NCBI GenBank assembly: GCA_964564695.1
Contig: CAZMCC010000032.1
Span: forward strand, 1 to 36,346
DNA length: 36,346 nucleotides
DNA from: CAZMCC01 sp964564695
GTDB lineage: Bacteria > Planctomycetota > Phycisphaerae > Phycisphaerales > UBA1924
Reading direction: 5' to 3'
Below the pieces are notes generated by a model. That model was not told the DNA's origin. It did no database searches and saw nothing but the letters and a program-made list of their open reading frames with translations. This document shows, one piece after another, positions 16,475-24,045 of this stretch. The translations under genes and the position numbers were made by a program. Position 1 is the stretch's first letter, and each line of letters opens with the position of its first letter.

Positions 16475-16534
16475 TGGGGGCGAGTTTAGCGGGCGCGGGT
16501 TCGGCGGGGCTTTGGAGCGTTGGTGCGCGGACGC

Positions 16535-18220
16535 ATGCATTCAGCGAGCGATTCGGGCGGGGGCGGGGGGGGCGGCGGGGATCCTGCGCGCCGGCGCGGG
16601 CTGCTGGCGGGGATGCGGATCCGCAAGAAGATGATCGTGCTGCACACGGTCTTTTCGCTGGTGCTCGCGGGGGCGCTGGCGCTGGCGCTGCACCGGGCGG
16701 TGAGCGAGGTCGTGAGCCAGGCCGAGGTGCACGAGGCGCGCCTGGTGGCGAGCCTGATCGCGGCGGACCGGCTGGCGGGGCGGGCGGTGCGGGATGTGCC
16801 GGAGTCGGTGGAGGTGCACACGGGGGCCGCGGCCGAGGCGGGGCTCAGTGAGGCCCAGGTGGCGGCGGTGCGGGCCGGGGACTCCGACGGCGTGGTGATC
16901 CAGCGGAGCGGGGAGCCGCCGCGAGTGGCGGTGCGGGTGGAGCGCTCGGGCGGGGCGGAAGAGTTCGTGGTGGTGTCGGCGCGGCTGGAGGAAGCGCGCA
17001 CGGCGGTGCTCAAGCTGTACATCGTGCTGCTGCTGACTCTGTTGGCAATTTACGGGCTCGTGGCGGCGGCGCTGGAGACGCTGGTGCTGCCGCAGCACGT
17101 GTACGGGCCGCTCGAGAAGATCATCGACGCCGACCGGGCGGTGCGCGAGGGCGATCGGGTGCACGAGCTCATCCCGGAATCGGCGATTCCCTCGGACGAG
17201 CTGGGCGGGATCATGCGGTCGCGGAACCTGTCGATCTCGGCGCTGCGCGAGCACGAGCGGGCGCTGGCGGGCGCGCTGGGAGAACTCGAGCGGGTTGCGG
17301 GGGATTTGTCGAAGAAGAACCACCTGCTGGAGATGGCCCGGCGGAACCTCGCGGACGCGGACCGGCTTGCGAGCCTGGGCATGATGTCGGCGGGGATCGC
17401 GCACGAGCTGAACACGCCGCTGGCGGTGATCAAGGGGCTGGTGGAGAAGCTCAACGCTCCCGCCACCCCCCCCGCGGGCCGAAGCGGCGGCGTGACGCAC
17501 GACGAGGCCGCGTTGATGCTGCGGGTCGTGCGCCGGCTCGAGCGGCTGAGCGAGAGCCTGCTCGACTTCGCGCGGGCGCGCCCGGCGAGCGTGCGGCCGG
17601 CGGACCTTGCGGTGCTCGTCGAGGAGGCGCTCACGCTCGTGCGCCTCGACCGCAGCAACGGGCGGGGGATGAACGTGCCGGGGGCTCGCCCGGTGGAGTT
17701 CGTCACGCGCGTGGCGTCGGGGACGACCGTCGAGTGCGACCCGGATCGCGTGACGCAGGTGCTGGTGAACCTGCTTCGCAACGGCGCGGAGGCGGCGGGC
17801 TCGCCGCGGGCCGAAGGGCCGGGGCAAGGGCTGGTCGAGGTGGACGCCGAGTGGTCGGTGCGCGACGGCGGTGGGGGCGCGCGGTGGGTCACGCTGTCGA
17901 TCAGTGACAACGGGCCCGGCATCGATGCGGCGGTGCTGTCGCGCCTGTTCGAGCCCTTCGCGACGACGCGGCTCGATTCGCGGGGGACGGGGCTGGGACT
18001 GGCCGTGAGCCAGGGGATCGTGCGCGAGCACGGGGGGCTGCTCACGGCCCGCAACCGCGACGGGGCGGGGCCGGTTGATGGGGTAGGACACGAGGGTTCG
18101 GGCTCGGGGGCCGTGTTTGAAGTGATGCTCCCCGAGCGGGCGATGGAATCGGGCGGGATCGACGGCATGGACGCGGCGGCGGCCGGGAGCACCGGGGCCT
18201 CAAGGAGCGGAGAACGATGA
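16535..18220 (+). CDS. Membrane sensor histidine kinase
   Basis: This sensor kinase probably phosphorylates the response regulator encoded next to it. In its 561 residues, a Gly-rich start precedes the first membrane helix (VLHTVFSLVLAGALALAL). A periplasmic sensor domain of about 110 residues follows, then a second helix (LYIVLLLTLLAIYGLVAAAL) and a HAMP-like linker (YGPLEKIIDADRAVREGD). A coiled coil leads to the H-box SAGIAHELNTPLAVI with His290. The ATP-binding domain has QVLVNLLRNGAEAAG (N box), LSISDNGPGID (G1), LFEPFATT (F) and GTGLGLAVSQGIVREHGG (G2). The sensor ligand is unknown. ATG 16535 was chosen; a TTG at 16520 and an ATG at 16613 are alternatives. Its stop overlaps the regulator start (ATGA). 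Confidence 0.92.
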   Translation: MHSASDSGGGGGGGGDPARRRGLLAGMRIRKKMIVLHTVFSLVLAGALALALHRAVSEVVSQAEVHEARLVASLIAADRLAGRAVRDVPESVEVHTGAAAEAGLSEAQVAAVRAGDSDGVVIQRSGEPPRVAVRVERSGGAEEFVVVSARLEEARTAVLKLYIVLLLTLLAIYGLVAAALETLVLPQHVYGPLEKIIDADRAVREGDRVHELIPESAIPSDELGGIMRSRNLSISALREHERALAGALGELERVAGDLSKKNHLLEMARRNLADADRLASLGMMSAGIAHELNTPLAVIKGLVEKLNAPATPPAGRSGGVTHDEAALMLRVVRRLERLSESLLDFARARPASVRPADLAVLVEEALTLVRLDRSNGRGMNVPGARPVEFVTRVASGTTVECDPDRVTQVLVNLLRNGAEAAGSPRAEGPGQGLVEVDAEWSVRDGGGGARWVTLSISDNGPGIDAAVLSRLFEPFATTRLDSRGTGLGLAVSQGIVREHGGLLTARNRDGAGPVDGVGHEGSGSGAVFEVMLPERAMESGGIDGMDAAAAGSTGASRSGER

Positions 18221-18876
18221 GCGACCCCACCCCTCCCACGAAGGCAACCCCGGCGTCGAGCGAGGCGCCGGCTGCGCCGACCCTCGACATCGTCGCGTTG
18301 GACGACGACGAGGACTTTCGCCAGTACATCACGGCCGTGCTCGAGGATGAGGGCCACGAGGCGCGGGTGCTCGCGACTCCGGCCGAGTTGTACGAGGCGA
18401 TCGAGCACCGGATGCCCGATGTGCTGCTGCTGGACATCAAGATGGGGCCGGCGAGCGGTGAGCAGGTGCTGGCGGAGGTGCGCCGGCGCTGGCAGAAGCT
18501 GTGCGTGATCGTCGTGACGGGGTATCCGTCACTCGACACGATGCGCCAGACGTTCAAGCAGGACGTGTTCGACTATCTCGCCAAGCCGTTTTCGGTGGAC
18601 GAGCTGCGGGCGACGCTCGCGCAGGCCGCGGCGTCGATGGGGCTGGGGATGCGGCCGCAGGACCGGCTGCGGGCCGAGCTTGGCCGCCAGATCCGGCTCG
18701 CGCGGGCGGAGAAGGACTGGACGCTCAAGGACCTCTCGGAGGCGAGCGGCGTGAGCGTAAGCCAGCTCTCGTCGATCGAGCGCGGGAACCACCTGCCGAG
18801 CCTTGAGAGCCTGCTGCTGGTGTCCGAGGCGCTTGGGCATCAGCCGAGCGAGTGGATGGCGAAGGCCGGGTTTTAG
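18217..18876 (+). CDS. Response regulator with XRE-type DNA-binding domain
   Basis: This is the partner of the kinase just upstream, 219 residues. The receiver domain (about 24-140) has LDIVALDDDEDFRQYI (acidic pocket), VLLLDIKMG with the phospho-acceptor Asp, VIVVTGYPS and DYLAKPFSVDEL. After a short linker, the C-terminal domain (about 152-215) is a Cro/CI (XRE) helix-turn-helix: LGRQIRLARAEKDWTLKDLS, SGVSVSQLSSIERGNHLPS, LLLVSEALG. Most response regulators carry OmpR, NarL or NtrC output domains, so REC-XRE is an unusual pairing. The four-base overlap with the kinase gene indicates coupled translation. Target genes cannot be read here. Confidence 0.92.
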   Translation: MSDPTPPTKATPASSEAPAAPTLDIVALDDDEDFRQYITAVLEDEGHEARVLATPAELYEAIEHRMPDVLLLDIKMGPASGEQVLAEVRRRWQKLCVIVVTGYPSLDTMRQTFKQDVFDYLAKPFSVDELRATLAQAAASMGLGMRPQDRLRAELGRQIRLARAEKDWTLKDLSEASGVSVSQLSSIERGNHLPSLESLLLVSEALGHQPSEWMAKAGF

Positions 18877-18888
18877 GCGGCGTATGTG

Positions 18889-18918
18889 GGGTGCCCGGGC
18901 GGAGCTTTGTCCGCCCGG
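18889..18918 (+). repeat. 30-bp hairpin repeat, copy 1 (also a likely terminator)
   Basis: The sequence starts GGGTGCC and carries a 9-bp stem CCGGGCGGA/TCCGCCCGG with loop GCTTTG. It is identical, in opposite orientation, to 23995-24024. It lies 12 bp after the response regulator stop, between convergent genes. Confidence 0.85.
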
Positions 18919-18941
18919 TTGCTTGTCGGCGCGGATGAGGA

Positions 18942-18971
18942 CCCGACGGACAGAGCTCCGTCGGGGTACCC
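18942..18971 (-). repeat. 30-bp hairpin repeat, copy 2, inverted
   Basis: On the minus strand it starts GGGTACC with stem CCCGACGGA/TCCGTCGGG and loop GCTCTG. It forms an inverted pair with copy 1 across a 23-bp spacer and sits 5 bp past the thioredoxin-like gene's stop. Confidence 0.85.
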
Positions 18972-18976
18972 AGCGA

Positions 18977-20113
18977 CTACTTGGCTGCCGTGTACCGCTC
19001 GAGCCGCTTGCGGAGGAGCACGCGAGTCGGCTCGTCCTCGGCCGCGGCGACCGCGCGCTGCTGGAGGTCGATCGCCTTGGTCACGTCGCCCTTGTCGAAG
19101 GTCGCCCGCGCCAGCGCGTCGAGCACGCCGGCGTCGTCGGACTTGCTCAGTTCCTGGGCCCGCGTGGCGGCCGCGAACGCGAGGTCAACGTCGCGGCGCG
19201 GGAGCCCGGGGTGCTCGAGGATCTTGCCCGCGAGGGCGGCGAGGAGGGCGGGGTCGTCCTTGTACGCCTTGTCGACGAGCGAGCGGGCGTAGGCGTACGC
19301 CGCGTCGGGGTCGTTGAGGCGGATGGCGAGCGTGACGAACTTGTCGAGTCCCATCGGGGCGAGGCGGCTCGGGTCGAGGGCCATCGCCTTGTCGACGAGC
19401 TCCATCGCCTCGCGCTGCTTGCCGAGCTGCCAGTTCTCGTCGACCTTCACGAGCACCTCGTCGGCGGCTCTGCGGTCGACGGCGCGTTTGGCGGCCACGG
19501 TCTTGGCCGCCTCGAGGTCGTAGGTGCCGGCGACGACCTGCTCGGCGGCCCGCTCGAACTCGCCGGCCGGGTACAGCGGGTTCCCGATCCACGCGATCGT
19601 GCCGGTGCGATCGATGATGAAGGTGGTCGGGATCGACGTGTTGCCGCTCGCGACCATCCATGCGTCGCTGGTGCGTCCGTCGGCGTCGAGGGCGATCGAG
19701 TAGGCGAGGCGGTCGGCGTTAGCGCCGACAAAGTCACGCACGTCGGCCTCGCCGCGGGGCTCGTTGCTCGCGATCGCGATCACGCGCAGGCCGGACGCCG
19801 CGAGGCGGGTCTGCAGCGCGGAGAGCTTGGGGATGCTCCGTTTGCACGGGACGCACCAGGTGGCGAAGAACTCGACGGCCCAGACCTGGCCGGGATCGAG
19901 GGCCGTGACCGCGTCGCCCTTGATCCACATGGCGATCGCCAGCGCCGGCGCTTTGGAGCCGACGGTGAGGGTGGCTTTGACGGGTTCGGTCGCCGCGGAA
20001 GGGGGCACGCCGGGCGAGGCCTGCTGGTGAGCCCACGCGACGCCCGCCTGAGGAGCCGCGATCGCCGCTGCCATTGCCAGCACCACTCCCCGCCGATGTA
20101 TCGCTCCCGGCAT
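18977..20113 (-). CDS. Secreted TlpA/AhpC-like thioredoxin with helical repeat tail
   Basis: This predicted periplasmic thiol oxidoreductase has 378 residues. A signal peptide begins at ATG 20113 (HRRGVVLAMAAAIAAPQAGVAWA). The thioredoxin fold (about 45-200) has VGSKAPALAI, AVEFFATWCVPCKRSIPKL with the redox pair Cys87 and Cys90, GLRVIAIASNE, SIPTTFIIDRTGTIAWIGNP (cis-Pro region) and PAGEFERA. The C-terminal half is all helical and TPR-like (REAMELVDKAMALDPSRLAP; ATFDKGDVTKAIDLQQRAVA). This suggests binding of a protein partner or client. Planctomycetes carry many TlpA variants, and the client is unknown. The gene is divergent from 20209 with a 95-bp spacer. Confidence 0.9.
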   Translation of the reverse strand: MPGAIHRRGVVLAMAAAIAAPQAGVAWAHQQASPGVPPSAATEPVKATLTVGSKAPALAIAMWIKGDAVTALDPGQVWAVEFFATWCVPCKRSIPKLSALQTRLAASGLRVIAIASNEPRGEADVRDFVGANADRLAYSIALDADGRTSDAWMVASGNTSIPTTFIIDRTGTIAWIGNPLYPAGEFERAAEQVVAGTYDLEAAKTVAAKRAVDRRAADEVLVKVDENWQLGKQREAMELVDKAMALDPSRLAPMGLDKFVTLAIRLNDPDAAYAYARSLVDKAYKDDPALLAALAGKILEHPGLPRRDVDLAFAAATRAQELSKSDDAGVLDALARATFDKGDVTKAIDLQQRAVAAAEDEPTRVLLRKRLERYTAAK

Positions 20114-20208
20114 GCCTGCTCCCGGTGGCCCCCCGTCCCTGACCGCAGGGTGGATGGTAGTGGACCGGCGGGAAGTCGGGATGAGTCCCCTCGCCCTAGT
20201 GTTGTGCA

Positions 20209-20901
20209 ATGGTTTTCTGGCGTGCGATCGTGATCGCGGGGGCGCTCGGACTGTCGGCGGCGGCGGCGCAGCAGAACGCGACCGCCGACCCCAAGCAGTC
20301 CGGGCTTAAGCGCGTCGAGGGCGGCGTCGCCGACGTCGATCCTCTCGGCACGAGCCTGCGTCAGCTCTCGGTTGACCTGCGCCAGCCCGTCGGATTCAGC
20401 GGGGTTTACCGGGTTTCCTCGGGGCGCTCGCCGACCGGGCGCGAAGCCTTTGTGCGGATGTCCGGGGCCACCGCGGCCGTGTTTGACCAGTCGACGTACA
20501 TCCCGACCGCGACCGGCCCGACGCCGGGCATCCCGGCCGGGACGGTGTTCTACATCGGCGGTCTTCCCGCGCCCCGCCCGACCGCCCGGACGGCCGCCGA
20601 GGGCGGCACGCTCATCTCCACCGCGGTCGACATGCGGGCGCCGGTGAGCGTCGACACGTCGGCAAATACGAACAAAGTCCTTCCCAGGCCGGTGGAGAGC
20701 ACGGGGTCGACCCCGGAAGCGACATCGGCGGCGGAGCAGGTCGCCAACCAGTGGCCGCAGGACGCGGCGTCCCGCGAGCGTGCGCAAGTTCAACGGGCGG
20801 CTGGTACTGGGATCCTGGGCGATGAGAAGTACCGCGGTGCCCGGATAACGGAATTGCTGCGCCAGGCCGCGGAGCGGGCCGCGGCGGCTGCCACGAAATA
20901 G
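20209..20901 (+). CDS. Small secreted protein, unknown function
   Basis: I do not recognise the family. The 230-residue product has a clear signal peptide (VFWRAIVIAGALGLSAAAAQ). A mature part contains LRQLSVDLRQPVGFSGVYRV and MSGATAAVFDQSTYIP. A Pro/Thr-rich middle and an Ala/Glu/Arg-rich helical C-terminus (ITELLRQAAERAAAAATK) follow. No cysteines or catalytic motif are visible. It could be a periplasmic or cell-surface accessory protein. It is divergent from the thioredoxin gene. A possible hairpin (TCCGTC/GACGGA, about 20911-20933) lies just after the stop. Confidence 0.7.
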   Translation: MVFWRAIVIAGALGLSAAAAQQNATADPKQSGLKRVEGGVADVDPLGTSLRQLSVDLRQPVGFSGVYRVSSGRSPTGREAFVRMSGATAAVFDQSTYIPTATGPTPGIPAGTVFYIGGLPAPRPTARTAAEGGTLISTAVDMRAPVSVDTSANTNKVLPRPVESTGSTPEATSAAEQVANQWPQDAASRERAQVQRAAGTGILGDEKYRGARITELLRQAAERAAAAATK

Positions 20902-21210
20902 GGGTTGGGGTCCGTCGTTTGTTCTCGGACGGATCAGGGCGCGCGAACATGGCTCGCGACGTCCGAAGAGGTATATTTGGGTAGTCCACACCCGGAACGG
21001 ACCGGAACCGACCGTCCCCCCGGGGCGCACATGCGGTGCCGCTCGACTATCGGCCCGGTTCAAACGGCGGGACGTCCGTCCCGTCCGACGGGTTTCCAAC
21101 GTGTTGCTTGGAGAGCCACCCGGCGCGGGCCGATGGCCATCGTTTATTCGTCGGTTGCAGTAGCGGTTGCAGTTGGTTCGTTTTGAATCAGTCAACATCG
21201 GGAGATAAGC
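20902..21210. other. Intergenic leader of the metallopeptidase gene
   Basis: This 309-bp stretch holds a small possible hairpin near its start and a Shine-Dalgarno GGGAG about eight bases before ATG 21211. An open frame at 20905-21186 has no family motif or convincing start and is not supported. No promoter could be fixed with confidence. Confidence 0.5.
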
Positions 21211-23622
21211 ATGGGTACTCCGTCCCGCCTTCGGCGGATGGTTGCAGGGTGTTTGATCGCGGCGCTGGGCCTTGCGGCGGGCGCCTCGGCGCAGACGGCG
21301 GGCAAGGGCGGCGTCAATCGCGGGCCGGCGAAGCCGGCCAATCCGGTGGTGAAGCAGGAAGCTCCCGCGGACCCGAATGTTCCGGCCGGGATGGCGAAGG
21401 GGGACGTGCAGGCCGTGCGCGGCGCGCTGCGGATCAGCGCGTTCTCGCTCGTCGACCTGGACCTCCCGGCGTTCGGCACGCCCGACGAGGCCGTGCTGAA
21501 GGTCCGCCTGGGGGGCGTTGATCACGACCTGGTGTTGACGCGCTACTCGATGCGCTCGAGCGACTTCCGCGTGCTGACGACCGGTGCGGACGGGCGGCTC
21601 GTCGAAGTGCCCGTCGGGCCTTCGATCACGTTCCGCGGCTCATCGGCGCAGGACCGGGACGCCACCGTTCGCGTCGGTATCCTTGACGGTCGCGTCGAGG
21701 GCACCGTCACGCTCACGAACGGGACCAAGTGGGGTATCCAGTCGCTGGCGGAGATCGTGCCGGGCGCCAACCCGCGCACGCACGTGGTCTACCAGCAGGC
21801 CGACATCTACCCCACCAACAAGCGCTGCCCCGTCGGCGTCGACCCCAACGCCCACGAGGAGGAAGGTGGCGAGGGCGAGGTTCGCGGCACGGGCCTCAAG
21901 ATGGCCGAGCTCGCGATGGAGGTCGACAACCCGTACTACGTCCTGCTGGGCAGCAGCGTGCCGAACGTGGTGAACGACGTTGAGCTGACCATGAACAACG
22001 TCGAGAACATCTACGAGAACGACGTCGACATCACGTACGAGATCACGACCATCCACATCTGGACGGTGGCCGCGGACCCGTACTCGGGGTCCTCGGCGCC
22101 CACGATTCTCAACCAGTTCGAGGCGTACTGGAACTCGAACTTCACGGGCATCCGTCGCGACGTCGCCCACATGTTCACCGGCACGAACCTTGACGATCCG
22201 GTGCTGGGCATCGCGAACCTCAGCGTGCTGTGCAACGTGAGCAACGCCTACGGCCTGGTGCAGACGCGCTGGAGCGCCAACGCGGTCACGCGTGCGTGCC
22301 TCAGCGCCCACGAGCTCGGGCACAACTGGAGCGCCCAGCACTGCGACTCGAGCAGCCCCTGCAACATCATGTGCTCCGCCCTGGGCGGGTGCACGGGCAA
22401 CTGCACGAGCTTCGGCGTCAGCGTGGCCGGGATCGTCGCCTACCGCAACAGCCGCACATGCCTGAACGACGTGCTCGACCCGATCACCCTTCCGTTCACC
22501 GACGACTTCACCACCGCGATCACGGGCGCCAGGTGGCTGTACAATTTCGGCGTCCTGACCGCCGACAGCCCCATCCCCGGCGCTCCGACCGCGCCGCGCA
22601 TCATGCGGATGAACAGCGCCGGCTCGGGCGACTTCCACGACGACGATATCCGCTCCAACTTCATCCTCGCCGCGGGCCAGCCCGCGCTGCAGCTGCGGTT
22701 CTTCTACGCCAAGCGCAACGTCGAGGTCGGCGAGACGCTCATCGTCGAGTACTGGGCCAGCACCCTCCGCTGGAACAACATCACCACGATCGTCAGCGAC
22801 GGCGTGACCTCCACCGGGTTCACCGAGGTGGCGTTCCCGATCCCGACCACGGACGGCGACCACGACGAGCTGCGCATCCGCTTCCGCGTCGACGGCGACC
22901 AGACCGACGATGAGTGGCTCATCGACAACGTCTACGTCGGCGAGCCCATCGAGGATGCCATCCCCCTGCCCGTGGCCGACCAGTTCCCCAGCATCGTCTT
23001 CGACCCGGCCCTGTGGACGGCGTTCCAGGGTGAGATCAACTCCGCGGCGCTGGCCGAGCCCAGCTCCCCGAACTCCGCCGAACTGGACGGCAGCTCGGGC
23101 GCGGGCGAGCAGATCATGACCAAGCCGCTTCTGGCGGCCGACGTGCTCGACGTCAACATCAGCTACTGGGTCGAGCGCCGCGGCGTCGAGGCGGGAGAGA
23201 GCTTGACCCTGGAGGCCCGCAATACCCTCGGCGCGTGGAACGCGATCAACACGCTTGTCTCCCCCGGCGGGGCCGACCAGACCGTGTTCACCCAGTTCAC
23301 GCACGTCCTCAACACCGCCGAGTACCTCTACGACGGGCTCCGCTTCCGCTGGAAGTCGGCGTGCAACAACACGACCGACAACTGGTTCATCGACGACCTG
23401 AACATCACCGCAACCCCCAAGGGCCCGGTGTGCATCGCCGACTGGGACGGCAACGGGATCGTGAACTCCACCGACGTCGGTGAGTTCATCAACGCCTGGT
23501 TCGCGGACCAGGCCAACGGCACGCTGATCGCCGACTGGGACGGCAACGGGATCGTGAACTCCACCGACGTGGGCGAGTTCATCAACGACTACTTCGCCGC
23601 TCCCCCCGAGTGCCTCGGCTAA
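21211..23622 (+). CDS. Secreted reprolysin-like (metzincin) metallopeptidase with dockerin-like tail
   Basis: This large exported zinc peptidase has 803 residues. A signal peptide (MVAGCLIAALGLAAGASAQ) is followed by a prodomain-like beta region to about residue 215. Its end has KRCPVGV, which could act as a cysteine switch (speculative). The catalytic domain (about 235-430) has the zinc helix HELGHNWSAQH, with His367, Glu368, His371 and His377, and a Met-turn at NIMCS (Met387). The usual Gly of HExxHxxGxxH is Ser here. Two related beta-sandwich domains follow (about 435-585 and 587-735), each with a WLIDNVYV or WFIDDLNI-type end. The C-terminus has two nearly identical DWDGNGIVNSTDVGEFIN repeats, calcium-binding and dockerin-like, probably for surface attachment. 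It appears monocistronic, with a strong terminator downstream. Confidence 0.88.
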   Translation: MGTPSRLRRMVAGCLIAALGLAAGASAQTAGKGGVNRGPAKPANPVVKQEAPADPNVPAGMAKGDVQAVRGALRISAFSLVDLDLPAFGTPDEAVLKVRLGGVDHDLVLTRYSMRSSDFRVLTTGADGRLVEVPVGPSITFRGSSAQDRDATVRVGILDGRVEGTVTLTNGTKWGIQSLAEIVPGANPRTHVVYQQADIYPTNKRCPVGVDPNAHEEEGGEGEVRGTGLKMAELAMEVDNPYYVLLGSSVPNVVNDVELTMNNVENIYENDVDITYEITTIHIWTVAADPYSGSSAPTILNQFEAYWNSNFTGIRRDVAHMFTGTNLDDPVLGIANLSVLCNVSNAYGLVQTRWSANAVTRACLSAHELGHNWSAQHCDSSSPCNIMCSALGGCTGNCTSFGVSVAGIVAYRNSRTCLNDVLDPITLPFTDDFTTAITGARWLYNFGVLTADSPIPGAPTAPRIMRMNSAGSGDFHDDDIRSNFILAAGQPALQLRFFYAKRNVEVGETLIVEYWASTLRWNNITTIVSDGVTSTGFTEVAFPIPTTDGDHDELRIRFRVDGDQTDDEWLIDNVYVGEPIEDAIPLPVADQFPSIVFDPALWTAFQGEINSAALAEPSSPNSAELDGSSGAGEQIMTKPLLAADVLDVNISYWVERRGVEAGESLTLEARNTLGAWNAINTLVSPGGADQTVFTQFTHVLNTAEYLYDGLRFRWKSACNNTTDNWFIDDLNITATPKGPVCIADWDGNGIVNSTDVGEFINAWFADQANGTLIADWDGNGIVNSTDVGEFINDYFAAPPECLG
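23434..23588 (+). repeat. Tandem coding repeat of the dockerin-like motif
   Basis: Two units starting at 23434 and 23527 (93 bp, 31 codons apart) are identical over their first 44 bases and differ at only two of the next 17. Such nucleotide identity suggests recent duplication or gene conversion. Each encodes one Ca2+-binding DxDxNG loop plus a helix. Confidence 0.9.
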
Positions 23623-23680
23623 GCAAGGCCCAAGCACAACCACTCCTGGTCTTCAGGGTGGCCCACAACCCATCTCTCCC

Positions 23681-23713
23681 GCAACGCCCGGCCTTCACCG
23701 GGCGTTGCTCTTT
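23681..23713 (+). terminator. Rho-independent terminator after the metallopeptidase
   Basis: A perfect 11-bp stem GCAACGCCCGG/CCGGGCGTTGC with loop CCTTCA is followed by TCTTT. It lies 58 bp after the stop codon. Confidence 0.88.
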
Positions 23714-23732
23714 CGATGGGCTGCGGCGAGGC

Positions 23733-23761
23733 GGGTGCCCCGGCGGAGCTCTGTCCGCCGG
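23733..23761 (+). repeat. 30-bp hairpin repeat, copy 3
   Basis: It starts GGGTGCC and carries stem CCGGCGGA/TCCGCCGG with loop GCTCTG. It is the left member of an inverted pair whose right member is 23995-24024; the pair brackets the second large dispersed element. Confidence 0.85.
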
Positions 23762-23770
23762 CTGAACACG

Positions 23771-23962
23771 AGAAGGCAGGTACGCGGAGTACGCGGAGAA
23801 GGGCGGAGGAACGCAGAGAAGAAGATGCGGAGATGGACGAGCGCCTGGCGCCCGGCCTCACCGCCGTCGAATCGCGTCACCCATGACTTCCGGCAGCGTT
23901 CCCGCTTCGCTCCGCGTCACTCTGCCGTGCTCCGCGTTCTCGGCGTACGGCCTTTACGCTGC
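23771..23962. repeat. Dispersed element with complementary arms, copy 2
   Basis: The left arm has AGAAGGCAGGTACGCGGAG and GGCGGAGGAACGCAGAGAAG. The right arm has GCCGTGCTCCGCGTTCTC and ends CGTACGGCCTTTACGCTGC, 18 of 19 bases like copy 1. No gene is supported in the 423-bp intergenic region 23623-24045 that contains it; the region holds the terminator, this element and two hairpin repeats. Confidence 0.75.
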
Positions 23963-23994
23963 CTACCCGACTTTCTGCGGAGATCCGTATCACA

Positions 23995-24024
23995 CCGGGC
24001 GGACAAAGCTCCGCCCGGGCACCC
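23995..24024 (-). repeat. 30-bp hairpin repeat, copy 4, inverted
   Basis: On the minus strand it is identical at all 30 positions to copy 1 at 18889-18918. It lies 21 bp past the NAD kinase stop and could terminate that minus-strand transcript. Confidence 0.88.
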
Positions 24025-24045
24025 GTCGCCCGAAGTTCGTGGCCG

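Noticed and set aside
15419..16489. A 356-codon plus-strand frame
   Set aside because: It is antisense to rsmB and Gly-rich with no family signature.
20905..21186. Possible 93-residue protein upstream of the metallopeptidase
   Set aside because: No ribosome-binding site, no motif, and composition unlike neighbouring genes.
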